A stretch of 7,291 nucleotides of DNA from Nitrososphaerota archaeon (GCA_028867235.1 JAGWGS010000065.1:1-7291), one strand, 5' to 3'. Counted from the stretch's first letter, positions 1 to 6,209 are shown. Program-made: numbers and translations. Notes: generated by a model not told the origin, from the letters alone.

Positions 1-784
1 ATTTTTTAGCAATGTTTCTTATGACATACTTGTATGTCTGGGCACCGTCTGCAGCATTTGTCAATGTATCATATCGTATGTCTATTTCACATTGTCCTGC
101 AGTTGCTACTTCGTGATGATGATTATCGCATAAGATTCCAAAGTATTCATTGAGGCATTCAACACAGTCATTTCTGAATTCTGTAAGCGTGTCTGCTGGA
201 GTGCTTGGATAGTATCCCTTCTTTAATGCCATTGGATATCCCTTGCCGTCCTGGCTCCATGGTGCCTCCTTTGATTCAATTGAATATGACTGACCCTTGT
301 ATGGCGTCAAAACATCCCAATTGATTTTATCAAATACAAAGAACTCTACCTCTGGACCCCAATAGCTGTTGTCAAAACCCTGAGTTTTTAGATATTTTTC
401 TGTCTTTTGTGCAATGCCTCTTGGATCTGCCTCTAATCTTCCCTTATCTCTACCCCAGTATACATCACAGATTAGTCTGGCAGTCTTTGCGTTTTCCATC
501 CAAGGGATTATTGCAAAAGTAGTTGGATCTGGTTTGAGGACCATGTCCGAGTCCTCAATTGAAGCAAATCCAACAATTGAAGAACCATCCAGTTTCGGAA
601 GTCCATCTTGCATCTGTTGTGGAGTAAACAAGTTTGCAGAGATTGTTGTATGATGGAACCTTCCTCTAAGGCCGGTAAACTGTAAATCGATAAATTTTAT
701 CTGATCATGCTTTATTTTTGAGAAAACATCTTCGGCAGAATAAGAAATTGGTACTGGTTCTCCACCAATCACTTTATATGGCAA
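1..784 (-). CDS. glnA: Glutamine synthetase type I, N-terminal part (cut by the left window edge)
   Basis: Glutamine synthetase makes glutamine from glutamate, ammonia and ATP in the cytoplasm and is the main ammonia-assimilation step. I translated the minus strand from 784 to the edge, about 261 residues. The beta-grasp region (roughly 15-105) carries 'DGSSIVGF' and 'DSDMVLKPDPTT'. The start of the catalytic domain has 'GPEVEFFVF' near residues 143-151, where E145 and E147 are expected metal ligands, followed by 'NHHHEVATAGQ', the glutamate/ATP-site signature. The C-terminal half, including any adenylylation site, lies outside the window. No ATG is available: the open frame is closed by a stop just upstream, and only TTG codons at 784 and 808 can start it. 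I prefer TTG 784 because 'AAGGTG' (790-795) lies five bases before it as a ribosome-binding site and a TATA box predicts transcription from about 797. TTG 808 would lie upstream of that RNA. The family call is secure; the start is less so. Confidence 0.95.
   Translation of the reverse strand, partial: MPYKVIGGEPVPISYSAEDVFSKIKHDQIKFIDLQFTGLRGRFHHTTISANLFTPQQMQDGLPKLDGSSIVGFASIEDSDMVLKPDPTTFAIIPWMENAKTARLICDVYWGRDKGRLEADPRGIAQKTEKYLKTQGFDNSYWGPEVEFFVFDKINWDVLTPYKGQSYSIESKEAPWSQDGKGYPMALKKGYYPSTPADTLTEFRNDCVECLNEYFGILCDNHHHEVATAGQCEIDIRYDTLTNAADGAQTYKYVIRNIAKK
773..780 (+). promoter_or_regulatory. TATA box proposed for the GINS gene
   Basis: 'TTTATATG' on the plus strand is the best TATA-like match upstream of the GINS gene. 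It predicts transcription from about 803 and a leader of about 35-41 bases. The element sits just downstream of the glnA start codon, over the first glnA codons, so the two promoters overlap in opposite directions. A leaderless start at 838 or 844 would need a box at about 811-818, and none is visible there. Confidence 0.35.
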
Positions 785-819
785 TTTTGCACCTTGATCA
801 TAACACAAAGGGGTCTATG

Positions 820-829
820 ATTTAAGTAT
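820..829 (-). promoter_or_regulatory. TATA box proposed for glnA
   Basis: Read on the minus strand, the bases around 'AATACTTAAAT' resemble an archaeal TATA element. Its centre at about 824 predicts transcription starting near 797-798. That leaves a leader of roughly 13 bases that just contains the AAGGTG ribosome-binding site before TTG 784. The spacing agrees with archaeal promoters, but the call is by eye. Confidence 0.5.
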
Positions 830-837
830 TGTTGGGT

Positions 838-1401
838 ATGGAAATGTCGGAAACAAAAAAAATTGATGTAAATTCATTGTATGCCACTCTTCTTCGTGAA
901 ATAGAGAACGATACGGTTCAAGAGGTAGATCCTAAACTATATCACAACATTGCAGAATTTCTCGGTAACATCAAGAATCATGATTATGATGGAATAGAAT
1001 CAAAAATTACTGAATCACTTGTAAAAATGATAAATGAAATGACTACATTACTTTTGAAAATAAGAATTGAAAAAGCTACATCTCTAGATGAGATTGATTA
1101 TTCCAATCTTCTTGATGAGGAAAGATTTGTTTTAGACTCTGAAGATGAGATGAGACAAAGAAAAGATACAGTTCTATCTGCCACATTAAATGGAAGATTG
1201 AAACTTCTTGAAACAGTGGGAGAAAACCATAGGGCACGATCAATTGTTGTACGATTTCTCAAGCCCATAGACCAGATAATGGGAACTGATCTGCAATCAT
1301 ATGGACCATTTGAAGCTGAAGATGTTGCTACTCTTCCATTTGAAAATGCACTCTCTCTGATTAGTAAAAAAGTGGCAGTAAAGGTAAGCTGGGAAGACTA
1401 G
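838..1401 (+). CDS. gins51: GINS-family DNA replication protein, Gins51 (Sld5/Psf1-like) type
   Basis: GINS binds MCM and the RecJ/Cdc45 protein to form the archaeal CMG replicative helicase. The 187-residue product has an all-helical N-terminal part (about 10-125, rich in E, K, L and I), matching the GINS A domain. It ends in a compact beta-rich segment (about 135-183) with 'YGPF' at 155-158 and 'TLPFENA' after an acidic 'EAEDVA'. This 'YGPF-x(n)-LP-x-ENA' pattern is typical of the archaeal GINS B domain. A domain first and B domain last is the Gins51 order; the Gins23 paralogue has the reverse. The length is usual for the family. Start choices are TTG 829, ATG 838 and ATG 844; I use 838, and 844 is nearly as likely. 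The membrane-protein gene follows after 30 bases and may share its transcript. The family is recognised from motifs and no alignment was run. Confidence 0.72.
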   Translation: MEMSETKKIDVNSLYATLLREIENDTVQEVDPKLYHNIAEFLGNIKNHDYDGIESKITESLVKMINEMTTLLLKIRIEKATSLDEIDYSNLLDEERFVLDSEDEMRQRKDTVLSATLNGRLKLLETVGENHRARSIVVRFLKPIDQIMGTDLQSYGPFEAEDVATLPFENALSLISKKVAVKVSWED

Positions 1402-1431
1402 AAATTAGACCCATTGATTTTGTAAAATTGC

Positions 1432-1704
1432 ATGCATAATGGAATAGACTTGGATGTCTACTTTGAGATTATCCTGTACCCTGTTGCCGGCCTGTTTATT
1501 ATTGAAATGATATGCAGGATGGCAAAGATTGCAAATTGGGTAAAACTTCTAACACAGGCAGTAATGTGTGTAGGCTTTGGTATTGCATATCTTACAATGC
1601 ATGTTGCACATTGGCTTACAGCTGGAGTACTTCTTGCACTTGCAATAGCTCTTTTTTATCAGGCAAGACGATCAAAACTTGATCCGCAAAAGGCACTATA
1701 CTAG
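1432..1704 (+). CDS. Small membrane protein with three predicted helices, function unknown
   Basis: I do not recognise this 90-residue protein. Three hydrophobic stretches are visible, at about 9-28, 37-57 and 61-78. Short charged or polar links join them (R29/K32/K38, then H57/H60), and the tail 'ARRSKLDPQ' is basic. By the positive-inside rule the C-terminus should face the cytoplasm and the N-terminus the outside. There is no signal-peptide cleavage site, and the single Cys residues (28 and 46) form no metal-binding pattern. The gene starts with ATG 30 bases after the GINS stop, with no obvious ribosome-binding site or TATA box, so co-transcription with the GINS gene is likely. Its stop TAG directly abuts the stop of the opposing AN1 gene. 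That it is a real gene is supported by a membrane-protein-like composition across the whole frame and the tight fit between its neighbours. Confidence 0.72.
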   Translation: MHNGIDLDVYFEIILYPVAGLFIIEMICRMAKIANWVKLLTQAVMCVGFGIAYLTMHVAHWLTAGVLLALAIALFYQARRSKLDPQKALY

Positions 1705-1965
1705 TTAAAATCTTCCAAAAATTCTCTTAATGAAACTTTGTCTTCCAATCCCTTTTGTTCTTTGAATCTTTTTTTCTCCAAATTTTTTCGATCGTATTTG
1801 AAACAACTTGACACATCGATGGGACTCCGGAAGTCTATGTTCTGCACAAAACTTGTCTTTGCAATAATTACACTCAAAAGGCAAGTCTTGCTTTTTACCA
1901 CAATAAGCACAGTCAAACTGTTCCATAGTTGTATTCGTTTGTGATCCTAAATTAGTGTTAGTCAT
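1705..1965 (-). CDS. AN1-type zinc-finger protein
   Basis: This small 86-residue protein is built around one AN1 zinc finger. All eight ligands are present with canonical spacing: C19-x2-C22-x9-C32-x2-C35-x4-C40-x2-H43-x5-H49-x-C51, which should bind two zinc ions. The N-terminal 13 residues are Ser/Thr/Asn-rich and probably disordered. The tail from about 55 to 86 is strongly basic ('KKFGEKKIQR' and later 'KRIFGRF'), suggesting contact with nucleic acid or an acidic partner. In eukaryotes AN1 fingers occur in ubiquitin and stress-response proteins (ZFAND family); archaeal versions are mostly uncharacterised, so the function here is unknown. I take ATG 1965 as the start because a TATA-like box centred near 1998 predicts a start site a few bases before it. 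An internal ATG at residue 14 would still keep the finger. The gene is divergent from the SDR gene. Confidence 0.85.
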   Translation of the reverse strand: MTNTNLGSQTNTTMEQFDCAYCGKKQDLPFECNYCKDKFCAEHRLPESHRCVKLFQIRSKKFGEKKIQRTKGIGRQSFIKRIFGRF

Positions 1966-1992
1966 AAACGATACTTGAGAATTAATTGATAA

Positions 1993-2003
1993 AACTTATT
2001 TAC
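1993..2003 (-). promoter_or_regulatory. TATA box proposed for the AN1 gene, possibly shared with the SDR gene
   Basis: On the minus strand this A+T stretch reads roughly 'GTAAATAAGTT'. It predicts transcription from about 1971, giving the AN1 gene a leader of only a few bases. Read on the plus strand, the same stretch ('AACTTATTTAC') would place an SDR start near 2024, about 12 bases before ATG 2036. No better box is visible in the 70-base gap, so one element may serve both directions. Confidence 0.4.
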
Positions 2004-2035
2004 GCAATACTGCATGATGAAAAATAGTTCTAATT

Positions 2036-2776
2036 ATGATAAAAGATCAAGTAGCTGTAATAACTGGAGCTAGCAGTGGAATTGGATATGCTACTGCACT
2101 TGCAATAGCAAAGGCGGGAGCAAAGGTTGCAATTGGTGCACGAAGATCTGAAAAACTAGAGCAGCTCAAAAAAGAAATTGAAAAAATTGGCGGAGAATGC
2201 ATTTCAATATCATGTGATGTCACAAAGCGTAATGATTGTGAAAATTTAGTTAATGCTACAATAAAAAAATGGAACAAAGTAGACATATTGGTAAATAATG
2301 CAGGCCTGATGCCACTAAGCTTTGTGAAAAATCTAAAAATAGATGAATGGGAACAAATGATTGATGTAAACATCAAAGGTGTAATGTACTGTACGTCTGC
2401 TGTAATTCCTCACATGATAAAACAGAATTCTGGTCATATAGTGAACATTTCATCAATTGCAGGAAGAGTCGTCTTTCCTGCTGGCAGTGTTTACTGTGCA
2501 ACCAAGTTTGCAGTATGGGCTTTTAGTGAAGGACTCAGACAAGAATTATCTGTCAGAAATAATATTCGAGTAACAACAATAGAACCTGGCATAGTGGACA
2601 CAGAACTCACAAACACCATAACTGACAAGTCTCTTGAATCATTTGTAAAACACTCTAAAACAATTCAATCTCTCAAGGCCGAAGACATTGCAAATTCAAT
2701 AATCTTTGCACTCCAGTCACCGCCTCACATGAATGTAAATGAGATCACTATAAGGCCAACTACACAAGAAAAATAG
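2036..2776 (+). CDS. Short-chain dehydrogenase/reductase (classical SDR, probably NADP(H)-dependent)
   Basis: This is a cytoplasmic oxidoreductase of the classical SDR family acting on an unknown alcohol or carbonyl substrate. The 246-residue length is typical. The Rossmann nucleotide-binding motif TGASSGIG is at 10-17 and NNAG at 87-90. The catalytic tetrad is complete: N112, S140, Y153 and K157 (Y-x3-K). D61 in 'CDV' is expected to contact the adenine ring. R36-R37 after the second beta strand ('GARR') is the usual sign of NADP(H) preference. 'EPGIVDTEL' after the active site is typical of the YdfG/serine dehydrogenase-like branch, which acts on small hydroxy acids, but that does not fix the substrate. 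The gene starts with ATG and ends 12 bases before the flavoprotein gene, in the same frame, so the two almost certainly share a transcript. Confidence 0.93.
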   Translation: MIKDQVAVITGASSGIGYATALAIAKAGAKVAIGARRSEKLEQLKKEIEKIGGECISISCDVTKRNDCENLVNATIKKWNKVDILVNNAGLMPLSFVKNLKIDEWEQMIDVNIKGVMYCTSAVIPHMIKQNSGHIVNISSIAGRVVFPAGSVYCATKFAVWAFSEGLRQELSVRNNIRVTTIEPGIVDTELTNTITDKSLESFVKHSKTIQSLKAEDIANSIIFALQSPPHMNVNEITIRPTTQEK

Positions 2777-2788
2777 GATTTTGTTCTT

Positions 2789-3931
2789 TTGAGACCGACA
2801 AACATTGTAATTTTGGGTGGGGGATTTGGTGGTCTTGCTGCTGCAAATGAATTGCGCGAAAATCTCACACAAGATACAAGAATTACAATTATTGACAAAA
2901 AAGATTGGTTCATGATGGATCTTGTCAAGTTATGGATAATCAATGGAACAAGAAATTTTGAATCTTCAAAAAGATCTCTGGAAAATGTGACAAAAAAAGG
3001 AATTGAATTTGTAAACGAATCTGTATTGAAAATAGATCCTACAAACAAGGTAATTAGAACAAAATACAGACAATTTCATTACGATTATCTCATAATTGCA
3101 CTTGGGGTGGAGCTTGCACCTGAACAGATCCCAGGCCTTAAAGAAAATGGCTTTATCCTTTATGATATCAATGATGTTCCAAAAATACGTGATACAATAA
3201 GAAATATGAAATCAGGTAAGATTGTGATGGCAATCACAGGTTTGCCGTACAAATGCCCCCCTGCACCATTTGAGGCAGCTCTTTTGATAAGATCAGTACT
3301 TGAAGAGACTGGTGCCAGTGATTCAGTTCAAATGGATTTCTACAGTCCAACTCCTATCACACTTCCTGCAGGAGGTCCAAAAGTTAGTGAAGATATATTG
3401 CAAATACTAGAATCTAAAAAGATAAAATTTCATGGAAACCACAAAACAGTTTCCGTAGAGCCAAACAAGATAAAATTTGAAAACGGTGAAACCACTTTTG
3501 ATATTTTAATCTCTGTTCCTCCACACAAGATTCCCTCCGTTGTTATCGAGTCTGGTTTTGCAGATATTGGCAAGTTTGTGTCAGTAGATAAGACATGCAA
3601 AACAAGCTATGACAGAGTCTATGCAATTGGAGATGTAAATCAAATAATGGTAACTGATAAAATTGCTGTACCAAAAGCGGGAATTTTTGCAGAGACAGAA
3701 GGGATAACTGTTGCAAGAAATATCATCTCACAAATAAAACACGAACTAGAACATGATACATTTGACGGCAAGGGAGGATGTTTTCTTGAAACTGGCAAGA
3801 GGACAGCAGGATACATTCAAGTTGACATGTTTGCAACACCTGATCCTCTTACTGAATTAAAATCTACAACACCAGAACATTTTGTAGAAAAAGAAAAGTT
3901 TGAGCAAGATAGGTTGAAAAAGTGGCTTTAG
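2789..3931 (+). CDS. FAD-dependent oxidoreductase related to sulfide:quinone oxidoreductase and flavocytochrome c
   Basis: This 380-residue flavoprotein has the two-dinucleotide-fold layout of the SQR/FCSD/NDH-2 group. The FAD-binding GGGFGG motif is at 10-15, D36 ends the second strand and should bind the adenosine ribose, 'YDYLIIALG' is at 98-106, and the second FAD motif 'VYAIGDV' is at 277-283. Cys156 in 'YKCPPAPFE' and Cys331 in 'GGCFLETG' sit where SQR and FCSD carry their redox cysteine pair. I see no candidate for the extra N-terminal cysteine of classic SQR; the only other Cys is 270. The C-terminal end (about 365-380) is an amphipathic charged and aromatic helix that could touch the membrane. 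Sulfide or another thiol as substrate and quinone as acceptor are plausible but not shown; a type 2 NADH dehydrogenase-like role is the alternative. The start is TTG 2789: an in-frame stop (the SDR TAG) lies 12 bases upstream and the GGG motif follows at residue 10, leaving no ATG option. Confidence 0.85.
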   Translation: MRPTNIVILGGGFGGLAAANELRENLTQDTRITIIDKKDWFMMDLVKLWIINGTRNFESSKRSLENVTKKGIEFVNESVLKIDPTNKVIRTKYRQFHYDYLIIALGVELAPEQIPGLKENGFILYDINDVPKIRDTIRNMKSGKIVMAITGLPYKCPPAPFEAALLIRSVLEETGASDSVQMDFYSPTPITLPAGGPKVSEDILQILESKKIKFHGNHKTVSVEPNKIKFENGETTFDILISVPPHKIPSVVIESGFADIGKFVSVDKTCKTSYDRVYAIGDVNQIMVTDKIAVPKAGIFAETEGITVARNIISQIKHELEHDTFDGKGGCFLETGKRTAGYIQVDMFATPDPLTELKSTTPEHFVEKEKFEQDRLKKWL

Positions 3932-3970
3932 ATCTTTACTCGAATTTCTTGACAAAAATTTAGATCCTAT

Positions 3971-3983
3971 AATTTAATAATTT
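3971..3983 (+). promoter_or_regulatory. TATA box of the tRNA-Pro gene
   Basis: The A+T-rich 'AATTTAATAATTT' is centred at about 3977. This predicts transcription from about 4003, one or two bases before the first base of the mature tRNA. The fit suggests the tRNA has its own promoter, separate from the flavoprotein gene upstream. Confidence 0.55.
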
Positions 3984-4004
3984 GGATAATTGCCAGCACC
4001 TTGA

Positions 4005-4082
4005 GGGGCCGTTGTCTAGCTTGGTTATGATGCTAGCCTGGGGTGCTAGAGGTCGCCGGTTCAAGTCCGGCCGGCCCCACCA
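4005..4082 (+). tRNA. tRNA-Pro with anticodon GGG, CCA tail encoded, no intron
   Basis: The gene folds as a standard cloverleaf. The acceptor stem GGGGCCG (4005-4011) pairs with CGGCCCC (4072-4078). The anticodon stem CTAGC (4033-4037) pairs with GCTAG (4045-4049) around the loop CTGGGGT, placing anticodon GGG at 4040-4042, which reads the proline codons CCC and CCU. The T arm is GCCGG/CCGGC with loop TTCAAGT (4060-4066). The discriminator is A4079 and CCA is encoded at 4080-4082. The D stem is weak: one G-U pair, two Watson-Crick pairs and a U-U opposition at 13-22. There is no intron and the variable loop is a normal five bases. Confidence 0.96.
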
Positions 4083-4083
4083 G

Positions 4084-4089
4084 TTTTTT
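4084..4089 (+). terminator. T-run terminator after tRNA-Pro
   Basis: Six consecutive T residues begin two bases after the encoded CCA tail. Archaeal RNA polymerase commonly stops at such U-tracts without a hairpin, so this is the likely end of the tRNA transcript. Confidence 0.55.
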
Positions 4090-4165
4090 GTCATAATTTT
4101 CAATCCACTTGCTAATGTCAAGTTGTCAAACCCATTTTTTGTAGAATTGCACACATAGCCAGCTC

Positions 4166-4474
4166 ATGGGAAAACGCAAATTCACTATTGATCTTGGCAA
4201 CGAAAAGATCGAGGTTGAAGGACATCAACACAAGAATGTTGCAATCAAGTACCTCATGAAGAGGCGTAGATCCTTACTTATGACTAGAGACAAGAACAAA
4301 GTTGAGAAGCTCTTCGAACAAGTACCGCAAACAATTTCCATAGTGGGTAGCCATTTGATAAAATCCTACAAGATAAACTGGGAAAGAGAAGGCACAACAG
4401 AATTTGAGGGTTCAAGATTTGTCTTTACTCTGACTGAGTTGCCTGACAAATCTGTGCATACAGTTGCCAGCTAA
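4166..4474 (+). CDS. Conserved-looking small protein of unknown function, 102 residues
   Basis: I do not recognise this family. The N-terminal third alternates charged and hydrophobic residues ('KFTIDLGNEKIEVEGHQ'), suggesting a beta hairpin. It is followed by a basic helix-like segment (about 24-50, with RRR at 33-35 and several Lys), then strand-like stretches to the end ('FVFTLTEL'). There are no Cys residues, membrane segments or signal peptide, so a soluble cytoplasmic protein, possibly nucleic-acid binding, is the most that can be inferred. Codon choice leans to AAG, ATC, CTC and TTC more than in the upstream flavoprotein gene, hinting at stronger expression or conservation. The start ATG 4166 follows the tRNA gene by about 83 bases. 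No convincing TATA box or ribosome-binding site is seen, so its promoter is unclear. The gene is convergent with the helicase gene. Confidence 0.7.
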   Translation: MGKRKFTIDLGNEKIEVEGHQHKNVAIKYLMKRRRSLLMTRDKNKVEKLFEQVPQTISIVGSHLIKSYKINWEREGTTEFEGSRFVFTLTELPDKSVHTVAS

Positions 4475-4520
4475 TTTTCCTATTACGTCCTTTTTGAGAC
4501 ATGATAAAAGACTACATGTG

Positions 4521-6209
4521 TCATGGTTGGTAGCTTGGAAATCCCAATACATCATGATATGATTTTGGAATCATTGATTTTGACATGAGCAACAAGTCGC
4601 TTGCAGCTGAATCAAGAACATATGTTACCGCCCAATCCTCTTCGCTTCTAATAGATCTGCCAAATCCTTGAAGCAATTTTGTTAATGTCTGTGATTTGTA
4701 CCACAAAGGAAACTTTTGCATCTTGATTTTAGTTCGTTTTTCACTCAAGTTTGGATATGGTACTTTAGCTATTATCTGAAACCTTGACAGATCATCTTTG
4801 AGGTCTACTCCTTCCCACAATGATGATGAAAGCAAAACACCATTTTCATCCCGAGAATGCTCCTGTAGTACCTCATCTTGTGTCATACCATTCTCATTTC
4901 TGCTATGGCATATTCTGATTCTGCGCCTATTTTTCTCAGAAAGATTGTTTTTGATATCAGAACATCTCTTTTCTGAAGAAGTAAGTATCAGGCCCCTCTC
5001 AGAATCATGTTGAGATAAAATATCATCAATTTTTTTTATTACTGCAAGTTCATCGTCTTTGCTAGATGAATAACTTAGTTTTCTTGTATTTAGAAAATTG
5101 ATTCTTCTCTTGTCTGGAGGAAATGGAGATCTGGGGGTGTCTACAAATCCAACTTTTGATGGCTCAAGTCCGGCGTTCTCACAGAAGCTTTCTTTGTCTA
5201 TGGTAGCAGACATGAAGATTTGGTGCTCTATGTCAAAGAAAGTCTTGACATATTTGGAAATGTCAAGAGGCTTGATGGAAATTGATCTGAAATTTCCTCG
5301 TTCATCTTTGAATGGATCGTTTACCACAAAATTATTTTTGTTAGAGTACATCTCTGCATGAGCATTTGCTACCTTTTCATATCTTGATTCTAGTTTTGCA
5401 AGCAGGACATAATCGGGATTTAGTGCAAATGATCTGCTTTCTTGCAACTTGCGTAACTGGTCTGAGTATGATCTTGCCAAATCATCAAGTAACTGCACTA
5501 TCATACCAATTTCAGTCAAATCATATGCATTTGCATTTATGCCACATTCATTAAGATAGATGTTGTAAATGTCTACTCCTATGAATTGTATAATCTGGTC
5601 CTCTATCTTGTGTGCCTCATCAAATATTGCTATTGGTTTTGTAACATATTCAGAATATGACTTTCTGTTGAATTTCATCAACTGAAAATATGATGCATAA
5701 TTCCAGATAGAATGCGGTGATGTCAATGCTCTATATTTCTGGTTATAGTAATGGCAAAGATCGCCTGTAACAGCTTCTGGTTCTCCAAGTTTTGGCTTGA
5801 ACTTGCACACATCTCTGATCTTTTTTCCATCTTTCATGGTTGTCTCTTCGCATAAGCCTTTCTCACATGTAAGGCCCCTTTGGATTGCACTTTTTGTATC
5901 TGATAGGGCAAGTGATTCCTGTTCCACCAATCTCAAGCAAGCAAAATTTGACTTGCCCTTTACAGGCATAAGAAATTTCAAGTCCTTAGAGTATTGGTCC
6001 TGTAGTTGTTTTGATGCCGTGACTATGAATGAACTACCATAATATCTTGCAAGTGTTGCTGCAATCAACGACTTGCCAACACCTGTAGGGGCTGAAAGTA
6101 TGATTGTCTTGTATCCTGACTTGATCTTTTGTTCTATTCCTTGCAGTATCTCCTTTTGTATCTCTCTTGGTTTGAATTCCTCTGGAAAGTGTTCTAGAAC
6201 AGTAGTCAT
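4521..6209 (-). CDS. Fe-S superfamily 2 DNA helicase of the Rad3/XPD/DinG family
   Basis: This is a predicted 5'-to-3' ATP-dependent DNA helicase for repair or for clearing unusual DNA structures. The 562 residues match archaeal XPD in length. Helicase domain 1 holds 'QKEILQGI' (Q-like motif, about 18-25), Walker A APTGVGKS at 40-47, motif Ia 'VTASKQLQDQY' at 63-73 and the DEAH box at 197-200. Between Walker A and DEAH lies a cysteine-bearing insert with C91 ('NFAC'), C115, C120, C135 and C152 ('CHYY'). This is the position of the [4Fe-4S] domain, which needs four ligands. Domain 2 carries 'SATIDKESF', the motif V segment 'LWEGVDL' and motif VI Q514-x2-GR-x-IR (514-521). It lies 37 bases after the 119-residue unknown gene and has its own TATA-like box. 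XPD versus DinG cannot be settled without a tree. Confidence 0.92.
   Translation of the reverse strand: MTTVLEHFPEEFKPREIQKEILQGIEQKIKSGYKTIILSAPTGVGKSLIAATLARYYGSSFIVTASKQLQDQYSKDLKFLMPVKGKSNFACLRLVEQESLALSDTKSAIQRGLTCEKGLCEETTMKDGKKIRDVCKFKPKLGEPEAVTGDLCHYYNQKYRALTSPHSIWNYASYFQLMKFNRKSYSEYVTKPIAIFDEAHKIEDQIIQFIGVDIYNIYLNECGINANAYDLTEIGMIVQLLDDLARSYSDQLRKLQESRSFALNPDYVLLAKLESRYEKVANAHAEMYSNKNNFVVNDPFKDERGNFRSISIKPLDISKYVKTFFDIEHQIFMSATIDKESFCENAGLEPSKVGFVDTPRSPFPPDKRRINFLNTRKLSYSSSKDDELAVIKKIDDILSQHDSERGLILTSSEKRCSDIKNNLSEKNRRRIRICHSRNENGMTQDEVLQEHSRDENGVLLSSSLWEGVDLKDDLSRFQIIAKVPYPNLSEKRTKIKMQKFPLWYKSQTLTKLLQGFGRSIRSEEDWAVTYVLDSAASDLLLMSKSMIPKSYHDVLGFPSYQP

Noticed and set aside
414..653. 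Plus-strand open frame inside the glnA region
   Set aside because: It is the antisense of clearly conserved glutamine synthetase sequence and has no independent coding signature.
819..831. 'GATTTAAGTATTG' near the GINS start resembling the helicase promoter 'GATTAAGTATTG' in the same orientation
   Set aside because: In the helicase case it lies about 31 bases before the ATG, but here only about 7 bases before ATG 838. It cannot serve GINS in the same way and fits glnA on the other strand instead.
2014..2020. 'ATGATGA' resembling box C of a C/D guide RNA in the AN1/SDR gap
   Set aside because: No box D (CTGA) or C'/D' boxes occur at suitable distances downstream before or within the early SDR coding region.
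3928..3966. Repeated 'TAGATC' flanking the end of the flavoprotein gene
   Set aside because: Six-base repeats 32 bases apart are expected by chance in A+T-rich sequence and no element lies between them.
3960..4154. Minus-strand open frame across the tRNA, encoding 'GRPDLNRRPLAPQ'
   Set aside because: This is the familiar false protein obtained by translating the antisense of a tRNA gene. The peptide comes from the conserved T arm and acceptor stem.
4491..4523. T-run followed by a small inverted repeat (ACATG ... CATGT) between the two convergent genes
   Set aside because: The stem is only five base pairs with an 11-base loop and the T-run precedes it, so it is not a convincing intrinsic terminator for either strand. 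The T5 run alone might end the plus-strand RNA but is weak.
5164..5174. Eleven-base match (TCAAGTCCGGC) to the T arm of tRNA-Pro, as a possible attachment-site remnant
   Set aside because: It lies inside conserved helicase coding sequence, is too short for an att site, and no integrase or foreign gene lies between the two copies.
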